Positions 32,790 to 41,660 are shown, counted from the stretch's first letter. The stretch: 56,259 nucleotides of DNA from Candidatus Rokuibacteriota bacterium (GCA_016179965.1 JACPCF010000009.1:1-56259), one strand, 5' to 3'. The notes: generated from the sequence alone by a model not told the origin. Made by a program: numbers and translations.

Positions 32790-33434
32790 ATGAACATCTC
32801 GATTCTCGGCGGAACCGGCCCTGAGGGCGCGGGGCTCGCGCTTCGCTGGGCCCTGGCCGGCCACGACATCATCATCGGCTCGCGCCAGGTGGAGCGCGCC
32901 AAGGCCAAGGCCGCCGAATTGAGCCCGCGGGCGAAAGGCGCGACCATCGTCGGGATGACCAACCGGGAGGCCGCCGAAGCCGGCCAGGTGGTGGTCCTCG
33001 CCCTGCCCGCGGCCGGTCTGGCCGCGACGCTCCCCGACGTGAAGGACGCGTGCCGGGGGAAAGTGGTGGTCAGCACCGTCGTCCCGCTCACGTTCGGCGG
33101 CCCGCGCCTGTTCACGCCGCCGCCCGCCGGCTCAGCCGCCGAGGAGGCTCAGGCGCTCCTGGGCCCCGAGGCCAAGGTGGTGGCCGCCTTCCACCACATC
33201 GCCGCCCACGAGCTGGCCTCGGAGCATCCCATCGATTGCGACCTCCTGATCTGCGGCGACGACCCGGCGGCCAAAGCGACGGTCGCCGAGCTCGGCCAGA
33301 GCCTGGGGCTCAGGATCTTCGACGTGGGGCCGCTGACCAACGCCGGGCCCATCGAGGGGATCGCGGCGCTCCTCGCCACCATCAACCGTCGGCACAAGAT
33401 CAAGAGCTCGGGGATCAAGATCAGCGGGCTCTAG
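32790..33434 (+). CDS. npdG: F420H2:NADP+ oxidoreductase (NpdG)
   Basis: A 214-residue protein opening MNISILGGTGPEGAGLALRW, the NpdG nucleotide motif, with SR near 32-33 for the NADP phosphate. Further conserved sequence is KVVVSTVVPLTFG near 91-103, VVAAFHHIAAHEL near 130-142 and a terminal NAGPIEGIAALLATIN. It swaps hydride between NADPH and coenzyme F420. This indicates F420-dependent chemistry in the cell. No spacing from the lactonase gene, so they are coupled. Confidence 0.88.
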   Translation: MNISILGGTGPEGAGLALRWALAGHDIIIGSRQVERAKAKAAELSPRAKGATIVGMTNREAAEAGQVVVLALPAAGLAATLPDVKDACRGKVVVSTVVPLTFGGPRLFTPPPAGSAAEEAQALLGPEAKVVAAFHHIAAHELASEHPIDCDLLICGDDPAAKATVAELGQSLGLRIFDVGPLTNAGPIEGIAALLATINRRHKIKSSGIKISGL

Positions 33435-33447
33435 GAGACCCCCCGCC

Positions 33448-34527
33448 ATGCAAGAGGCGCCCGTCGTCGTTCGTCATACGCGGCTCCAGGAGTTCATCAG
33501 CCGGATCCTGGGGGCGCTCGGGATGCCGCCGCACATCGTGGAGCCCACGGCGCGGCTCATGGTCGGAACCGACCTCCGCGGCGTGGACTCCCACGGCGTC
33601 GGCATGCTCCCCCGCTACGTCGAGTGGACGCGGGGCGGCTTCATCGACCTGGCGGCCGAGCCCAAGACCGTCCGGGACGACCTCGCCACCGCGCTGCTCG
33701 ACGCCCAGAAGGGGCTCGGCTATTACCCGTCCACGGTGGCCATGGACATGGCCATCGCCAAGGCCCGCGCGTACGGCGTGGGAATCGTCGCCGTCAGGAA
33801 CTCCAACCACTTCGGCGCCGCCGCTAACTACTCCATGATGGCGCTCCCTCACGACATGATCGGCCTGGTCGCGACCAATTCCGCCTACGTCGCCATGGTC
33901 CCCACCTTCGGCAGGACGCCGATGCTCAGCACCAATCCCCTCAGCATCGCGGCGCCGGCCGGCGGCGAGCCTCCCTTCGTGCTGGACATGGCGACGACCA
34001 CCGTCGCCATCGGCAAGCTCACCATCGCGTCGCGCTGGGGGAAGCCGATCCCCGAGGGCTGGGCAATGGATCCCACGGGGAAGCCGACCACCGACCCGAA
34101 GATGGCGCTCGCCCACCGATTGCTCTCGCCGTTAGGCGGGAGCCGGCAGCTGGGCGGCCACAAGGGCTACGGCCTCGGCGTGATGGTGGACATCCTGTCG
34201 GGCATCCTGAGCGGAGGCGTGTACGGGAACCTGTTTTTCCGAAGCGACATGCCGAAGGAGAAGCACCACAACGTGGGCCACTGCTTCGCCGCTCTCGACC
34301 CGGCGCGCTTGCGCCCCATCGAGGAGTTCAAAGCCGACATGGACGACATGCTGCGGGCGCTCAAGGCCTCGCCGAAGGCGGAGGGCGAGGAGCGGATCTA
34401 CACGGCCGGCGAGCCCGAGGCCGAGTGCGAGCGGCGGCGGCGCGTGGAAGGGATCCCGCTGGCCCCGGTCCTCGTCCAGCAGGTGAACGAGATCGCCCGC
34501 TCGCTCGGGGTCCCGCCGCTGGCGTAG
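33448..34527 (+). CDS. Ldh family (malate/L-lactate/ureidoglycolate) oxidoreductase
   Basis: A 359-residue protein of the Ldh2 family: GTDLRGVDSHGVGMLPRYVE near 31-50, the catalytic-type His in NSNHFGAAANY near 116-126, TNPLSIAAPAG near 164, and GGHKGYGLGVMVDILSG near 233-249. It reduces or oxidises a 2-hydroxy acid with NAD(P)H. Co-directional with npdG (13 bp gap). Substrate not predictable. Confidence 0.88.
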   Translation: MQEAPVVVRHTRLQEFISRILGALGMPPHIVEPTARLMVGTDLRGVDSHGVGMLPRYVEWTRGGFIDLAAEPKTVRDDLATALLDAQKGLGYYPSTVAMDMAIAKARAYGVGIVAVRNSNHFGAAANYSMMALPHDMIGLVATNSAYVAMVPTFGRTPMLSTNPLSIAAPAGGEPPFVLDMATTTVAIGKLTIASRWGKPIPEGWAMDPTGKPTTDPKMALAHRLLSPLGGSRQLGGHKGYGLGVMVDILSGILSGGVYGNLFFRSDMPKEKHHNVGHCFAALDPARLRPIEEFKADMDDMLRALKASPKAEGEERIYTAGEPEAECERRRRVEGIPLAPVLVQQVNEIARSLGVPPLA

Positions 34528-34539
34528 GCCCCCCCTGAA

Positions 34540-34609
34540 GGGGTCAGGTCTTGCAATACGACAATCCCGGGGCCAGAGACGCAAATGTGTTATTGCAAGA
34601 CCTGACCCC
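34540..34609. repeat. REP-like palindrome, copy 2
   Basis: Arms GGGGTCAGGTCTTGCA (34540-34555) and its exact complement (34594-34609), with a 38 bp loop; both arms carry on as TGCAATA. It sits 12 bp after the Ldh stop between convergent genes and could terminate both. Confidence 0.85.
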
Positions 34610-34639
34610 CGAGTCGTGACGACGTCAGTTGGCCCGGCA

Positions 34640-35101
34640 CTAAGAAATCCCGCCGCGGCTCAGCGCCAGCCCCAGATAGACGAGGGCCACCCCCAGAAGG
34701 AGCACAACCCGATCGATCCTGACCAGCGTCCTCAGCGTCTCGTTGGCGTCGCGACCGGCCGCCACAGCCCGGATCAGACGGGCCGCCACGCCGAAATCCC
34801 GGTGAGCCGACAGCATCAGAAGAACCACCACCAGGAAGAGCTTGAGGGCCAGGAGTTTCACGACGCCGCTCTCGATCATCGAGTCCACGGGCGGCAGCCG
34901 GGTCAAGTTGTGGAGCCCCGTCAGGACCAGGAGCACCAGGGCCGTCCACGCCACGCGCCGGCAGCGGCGAACGGCCTGGGCCACGGGCTCCGCCGCCCCG
35001 CCCTTGGCCAGGAGCGGCAATAGGATGTGACTCTGGAAGAGGAGGCCGCCCAGCCACACGGCGGCTGCCAGCACGTGGAGCCAGAGCGGCAGGAGCCTCA
35101 T
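34640..35101 (-). CDS. CopD/DUF4149-like four-helix membrane protein
   Basis: A 153-residue protein of four hydrophobic helices: LPLWLHVLAAAVWLGGLLF near 4-22, VAWTALVLLVLTGLHNL near 51-67, VVKLLALKLFLVVVLLML near 80-97 and VVLLLGVALVYLGLAL near 132-147. The His in helix 1 with WLGGLLF is the CopD-type pattern. Starts in an ATGA overlap with the HAD gene. Specific function unknown. Confidence 0.7.
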   Translation of the reverse strand: MRLLPLWLHVLAAAVWLGGLLFQSHILLPLLAKGGAAEPVAQAVRRCRRVAWTALVLLVLTGLHNLTRLPPVDSMIESGVVKLLALKLFLVVVLLMLSAHRDFGVAARLIRAVAAGRDANETLRTLVRIDRVVLLLGVALVYLGLALSRGGIS

Positions 35102-35799
35102 CGGCCGGGTCGGCCGTCGAGGAGCGCCGCGAGCACCGCGCCGACGTCGGCGAAGTCGGCGAACAGGAAGTCCGGGTCGTGGGCGGCCAGCTCCTCCACC
35201 CGGTGCCCGCCCGTGGCCACCGACACGGCGCGCGCCCCAAAAGCTCGGGCGCAGGCGATGTCGAGCGGCGTGTCCCCGATGACCACGACCCGCTCGGGAC
35301 TGAGGGGCGCGCCGGCGAGAGCCTGGGCTCGGCGCGCGGCGAGGGCGGGGAGCCGGGCCCGATTCGCCTCGTCGGACCCGTAGGCGCCCACCCGAAAGTG
35401 AGGCAGGAGCCCGGTGGGCTCGAGCTTGATCCGGGCGCCGGCTTCGATATTGCCGGTGAGAAGCCCGAGAACCGCGTCGGCGCGCTCGCCGAGACGCCGC
35501 ACCAGCTCGGCGACCCCCGGCATGACCTCCACGCCGCCCGCGCGCCTGATCTCGTCGCGCAACTGCTGGACATAACGATCATAGAAGCTCGCGAGGCGTT
35601 CCTCGACAAGGGACGCCGGCAAACCGGCCGACCCCATGAGGTCGAGGACGATCTGCGGATCGGTCTTACCCCTGAAGTCGTAACTGCCGATCGGCCCGGT
35701 GACGCCGTACACGGCCTCGAGAGCCCGGCCCATCGCCCGGCGGCCCGCGCCCCGGGCCGACACGAGGGTGCCGTCCACGTCGAAGAGGAAGAGGTGCAT
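35098..35799 (-). CDS. HAD family phosphatase (Gph-like)
   Basis: A 233-residue protein: motif I LFLFDVDGTLVSARGAG near 3-19, helical cap, motif II LLTGN near 112-116, Lys in RVVVIGDTPLDIACARAFGA near 170-189 (motif IV). The pattern is that of phosphoglycolate-phosphatase-like HAD enzymes. Overlaps the gene below by 4 bp and shares its first base with the NifS-like stop; a compact operon. Confidence 0.87.
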   Translation of the reverse strand: MHLFLFDVDGTLVSARGAGRRAMGRALEAVYGVTGPIGSYDFRGKTDPQIVLDLMGSAGLPASLVEERLASFYDRYVQQLRDEIRRAGGVEVMPGVAELVRRLGERADAVLGLLTGNIEAGARIKLEPTGLLPHFRVGAYGSDEANRARLPALAARRAQALAGAPLSPERVVVIGDTPLDIACARAFGARAVSVATGGHRVEELAAHDPDFLFADFADVGAVLAALLDGRPGR

Positions 35800-37010
35800 C
35801 AGGAGGCGGCCGAAGGGAGCACCTTGGGGGAGAAGGCCCGCAGGCGGCTCACGATGGGAGGCAGGAGCTCCAGGACGGCTTCGATGTCGCCGGCGGTGCT
35901 CCAGCGGCCCAGGGTGAAGCAGAGCGAGCCTTCCTGCTCCTCGGGATCAGCACCGATGGCCCGCAGCACGTGCGAGGGCTCCAGGGTCTTCGACGCGCAG
36001 GCTGAGCCGGAGGCGGCGCCCACCCCGTGCAGATCCAGGTCCATCAGCACGCCATCGGCCTTGACCGCGTGGAGGCAGAGGCTCAGGTGATGGGGCAGCC
36101 GCTGAGCGCGCGAGCCGGTGAGCCGGCAGCCGGGGATCGCTGCCAGGAGTTCACTCAAAAGCCGATCCCGGAGCCGGCAGAGCCGCGCCCTCTCCCCCCG
36201 CCACTCCGCGCGCACCAGCTCGGCGGCCACGCCCATTCCCACGATGGCAGGCAGGTTCTCCGTGCCCGAGCGGAGCCCGCCCTCCTGCCCGCCGCCCAGG
36301 ATCTGAGGGAGGAGCTTGACGCCCGGCCGAACCCAGAGCGCGCCCGCCCCGGGTGGCCCGTAGAGGTCGTTGGAGGACAGGGTGAGGAGATCAACGGCCA
36401 TCTCCTCGACCGACAGGGGCAGGCGCCCCACCGCGCCCACGCCGTCAACGTGAAAGGGGATGCCGTGCTCCCGCGCGACGCGGCCCAGTTGAGCGATCTC
36501 CTGAACTGTGCCGATCTCCCCGTTCGCAGCCATGATCGAGATCAGCACCGTGTCCGGGCGGATGGCCCGGCGCAGCGCATCGGGATCCACCCGGCCATCG
36601 GCATCCACCGGCAGATACGTCACCGCCATCCCGCCCTTTTCGAGATCGCGGCAGGGGTTGAGGACCGACATGTGCTCGATGGAGGAGGTGACGACGTGGC
36701 GCCCGCGCTCGCTGGCGCGCGGCGCCACGCCCTTGATCGCCAGATTATTGGCCTCCGTGGCGCCCGAGGTGAACAGGAGCCCCGCTGCCGATCCGCCGAC
36801 GAGGCGGGCAACCTTGAGCCGCGCCGCCTCCAGGGATTCGCGGGCCGCGCTTCCCAGGGAGTGGAGCGACGACGGGTTGCCCACCCCGCCCTCGAGGAAC
36901 GGGCGCATGACCGCGACCACGCGCGGATCCACGGGGGCCAGCCCGCCGTAGTCCAGGTAGACCCGTCCCCTATCGGGTCTTCTTGACGACAAAGCGCCAG
37001 ACGGCTCCAT
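35799..37010 (-). CDS. NifS/IscS-like protein with PLP lysine replaced by Asp
   Basis: A 403-residue class-V aminotransferase-fold protein: YLDYGGLAPVDPRV near 18-31, SGATEANNLAIKG near 82-94, HVDGVG near 187 and the active-site cysteine loop SGSACASKTLEPS at 334-346 (Cys338). In NifS/IscS the cofactor lysine lies in S-x-H-K; here residues 212-215 are SSND, so Asp215 stands at the lysine position. As I recall, an Archaeoglobus IscS also has Asp there. It may bind PLP non-covalently or act as a scaffold or sulphur carrier. Starts inside the TusA-like gene, 41 bp overlap. Confidence 0.8.
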   Translation of the reverse strand: MEPSGALSSRRPDRGRVYLDYGGLAPVDPRVVAVMRPFLEGGVGNPSSLHSLGSAARESLEAARLKVARLVGGSAAGLLFTSGATEANNLAIKGVAPRASERGRHVVTSSIEHMSVLNPCRDLEKGGMAVTYLPVDADGRVDPDALRRAIRPDTVLISIMAANGEIGTVQEIAQLGRVAREHGIPFHVDGVGAVGRLPLSVEEMAVDLLTLSSNDLYGPPGAGALWVRPGVKLLPQILGGGQEGGLRSGTENLPAIVGMGVAAELVRAEWRGERARLCRLRDRLLSELLAAIPGCRLTGSRAQRLPHHLSLCLHAVKADGVLMDLDLHGVGAASGSACASKTLEPSHVLRAIGADPEEQEGSLCFTLGRWSTAGDIEAVLELLPPIVSRLRAFSPKVLPSAAS

Positions 37011-37203
37011 CCTTGGTGATCTCCAGCAGGTCGTGGCCCGTTCGCCTGGACCAGCTCTTCATGTCGGCCTCGGAGGCCGGGTCGTCGGACAGCATCTCGA
37101 CCATTCCCCCCACGGGGACCGTCCGGATGGCTTCCCGGATCTTCACGATGGGCATCGGACAAAAAAGGCCAATGCAGTCAATCTTGGCGTGAATATTAGC
37201 CAC
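36970..37203 (-). CDS. TusA/SirA/YedF family sulphur-carrier protein
   Basis: A 77-residue protein reading AKIDCIGLFCPMPIVKIREA near 6-25: the D-x2-G-x2-CP-x-P signature, with Cys in CPMP as sulphur acceptor. The second helix and strand (GGMVEMLSDDPASEADMKSW) fit the TusA fold. It overlaps the start of the NifS-like gene, a pairing also seen in selenium-trafficking clusters. Whether it carries S or Se cannot be told. Confidence 0.85.
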   Translation of the reverse strand: MANIHAKIDCIGLFCPMPIVKIREAIRTVPVGGMVEMLSDDPASEADMKSWSRRTGHDLLEITKDGAVWRFVVKKTR

Positions 37204-37278
37204 TTTGGCTGACCTGAACCCCTATTCACACTACCCCAGAGCCGCCAAACCCGTCAAGGAACCCCCCCGAAATTCTCC

Positions 37279-37307
37279 TTGACAGCGATCCAGCAATGGA
37301 AAACAAT
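37279..37307 (+). promoter_or_regulatory. Predicted sigma70-type promoter of the c-di-GMP module
   Basis: TTGACA (37279-37284), a 17 bp spacer and AACAAT (37302-37307) upstream of the HTH-REC gene, in an A+T-richer stretch. The -35 box is perfect, the -10 box weaker. Start of translation is 45 bp downstream, with GCGAGGAAAA as ribosome site. Confidence 0.5.
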
Positions 37308-37352
37308 CACCAACACCTCTGAATTCATTCAAGAACGGCGAAGCGAGGAAAA

Positions 37353-37898
37353 ATGAGTCTCGATCCCAGATCTGACATCTTCACTGTCGGCGACGTGGCC
37401 GCCTATCTCAAGCTTCCGATCTCCACCGTGTACCGGCTGGCCGAGCGCCGAGAAATCCCCGGCCACAAGGTGGGCCGTCAATGGCGCTTCCAGCGCCCCG
37501 TCATCGACGAGTGGCTGCGCCGGCGTTCCGAGACGCGCTCGAAGACGATCCTCGTGGCCGACGATGACGACGACGTCCGGGAGGTGCTCGCGGAGGCGCT
37601 CGAAGGGCCCGGGCGACGGGTGCTGAAGGCCCGGAACGGCGTCGAGGCCGTCCAGTGGGCCACCTCGGCGCCCGTGGACCTCGTCGTCCTCGATCTCGTC
37701 ATGCCCGAGATGGATGGCGTCGAGAGCTTTCGCCGGATCCACGCCGCGCGTCCCGATCTGCCCGTGGTCATCGTCACCGGCCACACCGAGAGCGACCTCA
37801 TGCTGAAGGTGCTGGAGATCGGCCCGTTCACGGTGCTCCAGAAGCCGCTGGACCTTCACAAATTCCGCAAAGTCGTGGACCTCATCGTCGGGAGCTAG
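37353..37898 (+). CDS. Excisionase-type HTH fused to response-regulator receiver
   Basis: A 181-residue protein. Residues 10-58 are a MerR/excisionase-like HTH: FTVGDVAAYLKLPISTVYRL...HKVGRQWRFQRPVIDEWL. Residues 66-180 are a receiver domain: ILVADDDDDVREVL near 66-79, phospho-acceptor Asp in VVLDLVMPEMDGVE near 110-123, and Lys in LQKPLDLHKF. The order HTH then REC is reversed from usual response regulators. First of three signalling genes; the DGC follows 4 bp later. Confidence 0.85.
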   Translation: MSLDPRSDIFTVGDVAAYLKLPISTVYRLAERREIPGHKVGRQWRFQRPVIDEWLRRRSETRSKTILVADDDDDVREVLAEALEGPGRRVLKARNGVEAVQWATSAPVDLVVLDLVMPEMDGVESFRRIHAARPDLPVVIVTGHTESDLMLKVLEIGPFTVLQKPLDLHKFRKVVDLIVGS

Positions 37899-37902
37899 CG
37901 CC

Positions 37903-38901
37903 GTGGACGAGCCAGCGGTGGGCCGGGGGAGGGCGGACGTCGTCGCCACGGGACAGCGGATCCGTCGAAAGATCCTGCTGTCCCTCGCGTTCTGCTCCGC
38001 CATTCCGCTGCTCCTCCTTACCTACGTGCTGTACGCCCAGATCGTGCCGCTCCTGGACCCCGTCGCCCACCGCGCGCTGACCCTCGGTCTCCAGGTCCTG
38101 ATCATCTTCGCCGGCCTGCTGATGGCGGCCGGGGGCTACGTCATCTGGGACGTCGCCAAGGCCGTGGCCCGGACGGCCGAGTTCATCGCCGCCTCCAAGC
38201 ACTTCGAGGGGGCGGACGGACGCCGGGACGAGGTCGGCCTGCTGATGAACTCCTTCTCCCGCATGCTCACCACCATCGAGGCGCAATCCGCCGAGATCAA
38301 CGCCTTCGCCGCCCGGCTGGACGCCGCGTACAAGGAGCTGGAGCTCACCAACTCCCGGTTGAAGGAGTTCTCCTTCAAGGACGAGGTGACCGGCCTCTAC
38401 AATCGCCGCTTCTTCTCGGTCCGCCTGGAGGAGGAGGTCAGCCGCTGCCGGCGCTTCAACCACCCCGTGTCGGTGGTCCTGCTGGACCTGGACGACTACA
38501 AGACCATCAACGACGAGCTCGGCCACGGGGCCGGGGACGAGACGCTGCGCGATGTCGCCCAGATCCTCCTCAAGCACTCGCGCGGGATCAACGTCATCTG
38601 CCGGTACGGCGGCGACGAGTTCGCGGTCCTGCTGGTCGAGACGTCGAAGGCGGGCGCCCGCCTGTACGCGGACCGTATCCGCCAGGTGCTCGCGACCCAC
38701 CCGTTCTCCCACGGCCGCCGCGTCACGGCCAGCTTCGGCGTGGCCAGCCTGCCCGAGGACGTGGCGCCCGCTACCGAGGAGCTCATTCGCGCCGCCGACG
38801 AAGCCCTGTACGCCGCCAAGCGCGGGGGAAAGAACCGCGTGGAGGGATACGAGGCCCAGGCCGACCCACAGGCCAAACCATCCCGCGAAAGGGTGTATTA
38901 G
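37903..38901 (+). CDS. Membrane diguanylate cyclase (GGDEF)
   Basis: A 332-residue protein: two membrane helices near 26-50 and 62-82, a HAMP-like/coiled-coil linker near 85-155 (NAFAARLDAAYKELELTNSRLKEF), and a GGDEF domain near 160-310. It contains DEVTGLYNRRFF and the active GGDEF in RYGGDEFAVLL near 229-239. The product should make c-di-GMP. The I-site (RxxD) before GGDEF is not obvious. Followed 2 bp later by an HD-GYP phosphodiesterase. Confidence 0.9.
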   Translation: MDEPAVGRGRADVVATGQRIRRKILLSLAFCSAIPLLLLTYVLYAQIVPLLDPVAHRALTLGLQVLIIFAGLLMAAGGYVIWDVAKAVARTAEFIAASKHFEGADGRRDEVGLLMNSFSRMLTTIEAQSAEINAFAARLDAAYKELELTNSRLKEFSFKDEVTGLYNRRFFSVRLEEEVSRCRRFNHPVSVVLLDLDDYKTINDELGHGAGDETLRDVAQILLKHSRGINVICRYGGDEFAVLLVETSKAGARLYADRIRQVLATHPFSHGRRVTASFGVASLPEDVAPATEELIRAADEALYAAKRGGKNRVEGYEAQADPQAKPSRERVY

Positions 38902-38903
38902 CC

Positions 38904-39962
38904 ATGTCGAACAACGGCAAACAGGTCTTGATCGTGGACGACGACCGGCAGGTGCGCGAGGTGCTGCACGAGATCTTCCTCTCCAACGGCTACAAGTGCC
39001 AGGTGGCCAACGACGGGCGGGAGGGGCTGGAGATCTTCCGCGCCTCGCGGCCGCCGCTGACCGTCACGGACGTGAAGATGCCGGTCATGGACGGGCTCGA
39101 GTTCCTGAAGTCCATCCGCGACCTCGACACCGACGCGGCGGTGATCGTGCTGACGGGCGTGGGCGACGTCAAGACGGCCATCGAGAGCCTCAAGGTCGGC
39201 GCGTACGACTTCATCATCAAGCCGGTCAACGTGGACGAGCTGCTCATCGCCGCCGAGCGCGCCGTGGAGCGCCGCCAGCTGCTGATCGAGCGGCGCGAGT
39301 ACCAGGCCACCCTGGAGCGCCGCGTGGAGGAGGCCACGCGCGACCTCGCGCTGACGCTCCGGGAGCTCCAGGATACGTACCGGGCCACGCTGGAGGCCCT
39401 GGGCTCAGCCCTCGACACCCGCGACGTGGGGACCGAGGCCCACTCGCGGCGCGTGCACGGCTACGCGCTGACCATCGCGCGTACCCACGGCGTCTCGGAA
39501 GACCAGGTCAAGGACATCGAGCACGGCGTTCTGCTGCACGACATCGGCAAGATCGGGATCCCGGACGCCATCCTCCTCAAGCCCGGTCCCCTCACCCCGG
39601 AGGAGTGGATCGTCATGCGCACCCACCCGGAGGTCGGCCGGCGGCTCATCGAGCGCATTCCGTTCCTGCGGGGCGCCGTGCCGATCGTCTACCACCATCA
39701 CGAGAAGTGGGATGGGTCGGGGTATCCCCTCGGGCTCCGGGGCAAGGCCATCCCGCTGGGCGCCCGGATCTTCTCGGTGGCCGACGCCCTGGACGCGATG
39801 ACCTTCGACCGGCCGTACTCGAAGGCCATTTCCTACGAGGCGGCCCGGCGGGAGATCGAGCGGTGCGCGGGCTCGCACTTCGACCCGGCGGTCGTCAAGA
39901 CCTTCCTCTCCATCCCGGAGGCGGTCTTCGACGAGATTCGCCGCCGGAGCCTCGAGCCCTGA
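38904..39962 (+). CDS. Response regulator with HD-GYP phosphodiesterase domain
   Basis: A 352-residue protein. Residues 6-120 form a receiver: LIVDDDRQVREVL near 9, phospho-Asp in TVTDVKMPVMDGLEF near 53-67 and Lys in FIIKPVNVDEL. An alpha-helical linker follows (about 130-160). Residues 165-345 are HD-GYP: LLHDIGKIGIPDAIL near 210-224 and HHHEKWDGSGYPLGLRGKAIPLGARI near 253-278. It should hydrolyse c-di-GMP, opposing the neighbouring cyclase. Confidence 0.92.
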   Translation: MSNNGKQVLIVDDDRQVREVLHEIFLSNGYKCQVANDGREGLEIFRASRPPLTVTDVKMPVMDGLEFLKSIRDLDTDAAVIVLTGVGDVKTAIESLKVGAYDFIIKPVNVDELLIAAERAVERRQLLIERREYQATLERRVEEATRDLALTLRELQDTYRATLEALGSALDTRDVGTEAHSRRVHGYALTIARTHGVSEDQVKDIEHGVLLHDIGKIGIPDAILLKPGPLTPEEWIVMRTHPEVGRRLIERIPFLRGAVPIVYHHHEKWDGSGYPLGLRGKAIPLGARIFSVADALDAMTFDRPYSKAISYEAARREIERCAGSHFDPAVVKTFLSIPEAVFDEIRRRSLEP

Positions 39963-39973
39963 GGGAGGTCTAA

Positions 39974-41548
39974 TTAGGTGTCCGCGGCGCGCTCCAGCCC
40001 CTCCAGAACCCGCCGCGCCTTCGTCAGCGCGAGCGAAAGCTCCTGCTGGCTCAGGCCCCGCTCGAGGCTCTCACGCATCAAGGCCTTGAGGCGTTCGGCT
40101 TCCGCGACCGCAGCGCTCCGATTGCCGTCTTTCGCCAGGCGGGTGATCTCGCCGCCCCGCGCGTCAGTGACCCCCTCGACGGCCCTGACCAGCGCTTCCC
40201 GCGTTTCCTGCTGCCGCTCGGGATCGATGTCGCCGATCTTGAGGGCATGGAAGAGCGGCTCCAGGGCCTCCTCGTACTCCCCCCCCTCCACCCGCCGCAT
40301 TCCCAGCTTGGTATAGCCCCACCAGAGCCGCCGGTTCGCGTCCTCGCGACGCTTCGGCGTGATGGCGTCGCCGGGCATCGTGCTCAGGATCCCCTCGGCC
40401 CGCTCGAGGAAGGACACCGCCTCGCGCTCGCGCTCGTCCTCCAGCGTCCGGATCGCGCTGGCGGTGAGCTGCCCGATCTCGCCGGTGAACGTGGCGGACA
40501 GCAGCTCCGTGAAGTGCTCCCGCCGATCCCCCGGGAAATCTTCGTCGGCCAGCGCCTCCCGGATCAGCCGACGCGCCCGGTGGAACTCCTGACGCTGGAT
40601 GAGCGCCGACGCCGTCTGGTTGTAGGAGGTCCAGAGCGCGTGGCGCACCCGCTCCAGCGCCGACGCCAGCTCCGCGTTCGACGGCGCCGCAGCCAACCCC
40701 TGGTGGAGCCAGCCCGTCGCCTGCTTGAGCCGGCGGATCTGCTCCTCGCCCGCGCCTTCGGCGGCCTGCTCCGCCCGCGCCAGCAGCTGGCGGCTGACGC
40801 TCACGGTGAGCGCCGCCATCTGCGCCTGGTACGACACGCGGTCGCCCTCGGGGGCCGCGTGGACAGCCTCCTCGAAGGCGGAGAGCGCGCCCTCCTCATC
40901 GCCGAGGGCCTGGCGGGAGAGCGCGAGCACGCTCCAGAGCTTGGCGACGTCCTGGGCGCGCGGCGTCATGGTCGCGCCCTCGCCGAGGGCACGCTGGAGC
41001 GCAGGCTCCGCGGTGGCGACCACCTCCTGATACTGCTGCCGCTCGTGGAGGCCGAGGCACTCGTCCAGCGGGAGCTCGGCGGCGGGCGGTCGGGGCGCGG
41101 CGGGGCGCACGCTGGGCGCCGGCGCGCTCACGGGCGGGGGCGCGACCGCTGCGCGCGGCGGCGAGGGAGGCGCGGCCACGGGCGGTGGCGGCGGCGTCTC
41201 GACCGCCGGCGCGCCCGCGTGACCCACGCTCTCGCGTGGCTGCCCCTGGCCGGTATCCGCCGGCGGAGTCGGAGGCGCCGGCGACGGGCGCGCATCGGCC
41301 CCCGCAGGTCGGGCGCGCGGCGTAAAGGTGGGAGGGGCCCGCCGCGACGAGAGCGAAGTCTTCGGGGCCGTCGCCGCCGTCCCCGAGCCCGGCTCGCCCG
41401 GCCGGCGACGCGGGGGCACGCCGGCACCCCGACGCCGCACTCGTCGCCGCCGACGGCGCGGCGGCGGGCTCAAGGCTTGAATCAGTCCGACCAGGAGACA
41501 CACCCCGGCGAGGGCAGCCACCACGGCCACAACCAACTCCTGGTTCAT
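39974..41548 (-). CDS. Membrane-anchored protein with helical repeats
   Basis: A 524-residue protein: an N-terminal helix (VVAVVAALAGVCLLVGLIQA), a basic/proline-rich region near 30-160 (PPRRRRRRVRRRG and PPP runs), then helical repeats from about 165 that resemble TPR-like arrays (AKLWSVLALSRQALGDEEGALSAFEEAV near 206-233). The family is not recognised. It is convergent with the c-di-GMP module. The Arg/Pro-rich segment may be a disordered spacer. Confidence 0.6.
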   Translation of the reverse strand: MNQELVVAVVAALAGVCLLVGLIQALSPPPRRRRRRVRRRGAGVPPRRRPGEPGSGTAATAPKTSLSSRRAPPTFTPRARPAGADARPSPAPPTPPADTGQGQPRESVGHAGAPAVETPPPPPVAAPPSPPRAAVAPPPVSAPAPSVRPAAPRPPAAELPLDECLGLHERQQYQEVVATAEPALQRALGEGATMTPRAQDVAKLWSVLALSRQALGDEEGALSAFEEAVHAAPEGDRVSYQAQMAALTVSVSRQLLARAEQAAEGAGEEQIRRLKQATGWLHQGLAAAPSNAELASALERVRHALWTSYNQTASALIQRQEFHRARRLIREALADEDFPGDRREHFTELLSATFTGEIGQLTASAIRTLEDEREREAVSFLERAEGILSTMPGDAITPKRREDANRRLWWGYTKLGMRRVEGGEYEEALEPLFHALKIGDIDPERQQETREALVRAVEGVTDARGGEITRLAKDGNRSAAVAEAERLKALMRESLERGLSQQELSLALTKARRVLEGLERAADT

Positions 41549-41660
41549 CTTTCCCCAGAGGGGGCCGGCCCCAGGGTCGTGCTCAGCATGTTCCCAATGC
41601 TAGCATATCCCTTTGAGTTCTTTGGACTCTTCCAGTATCATCGAACCGGGAGGGAGCCCG

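Noticed and set aside
34540-34609. REP-like palindromes as a CRISPR array
   Set aside because: Copies are single, many kilobases apart and palindromic, with no regular spacers.
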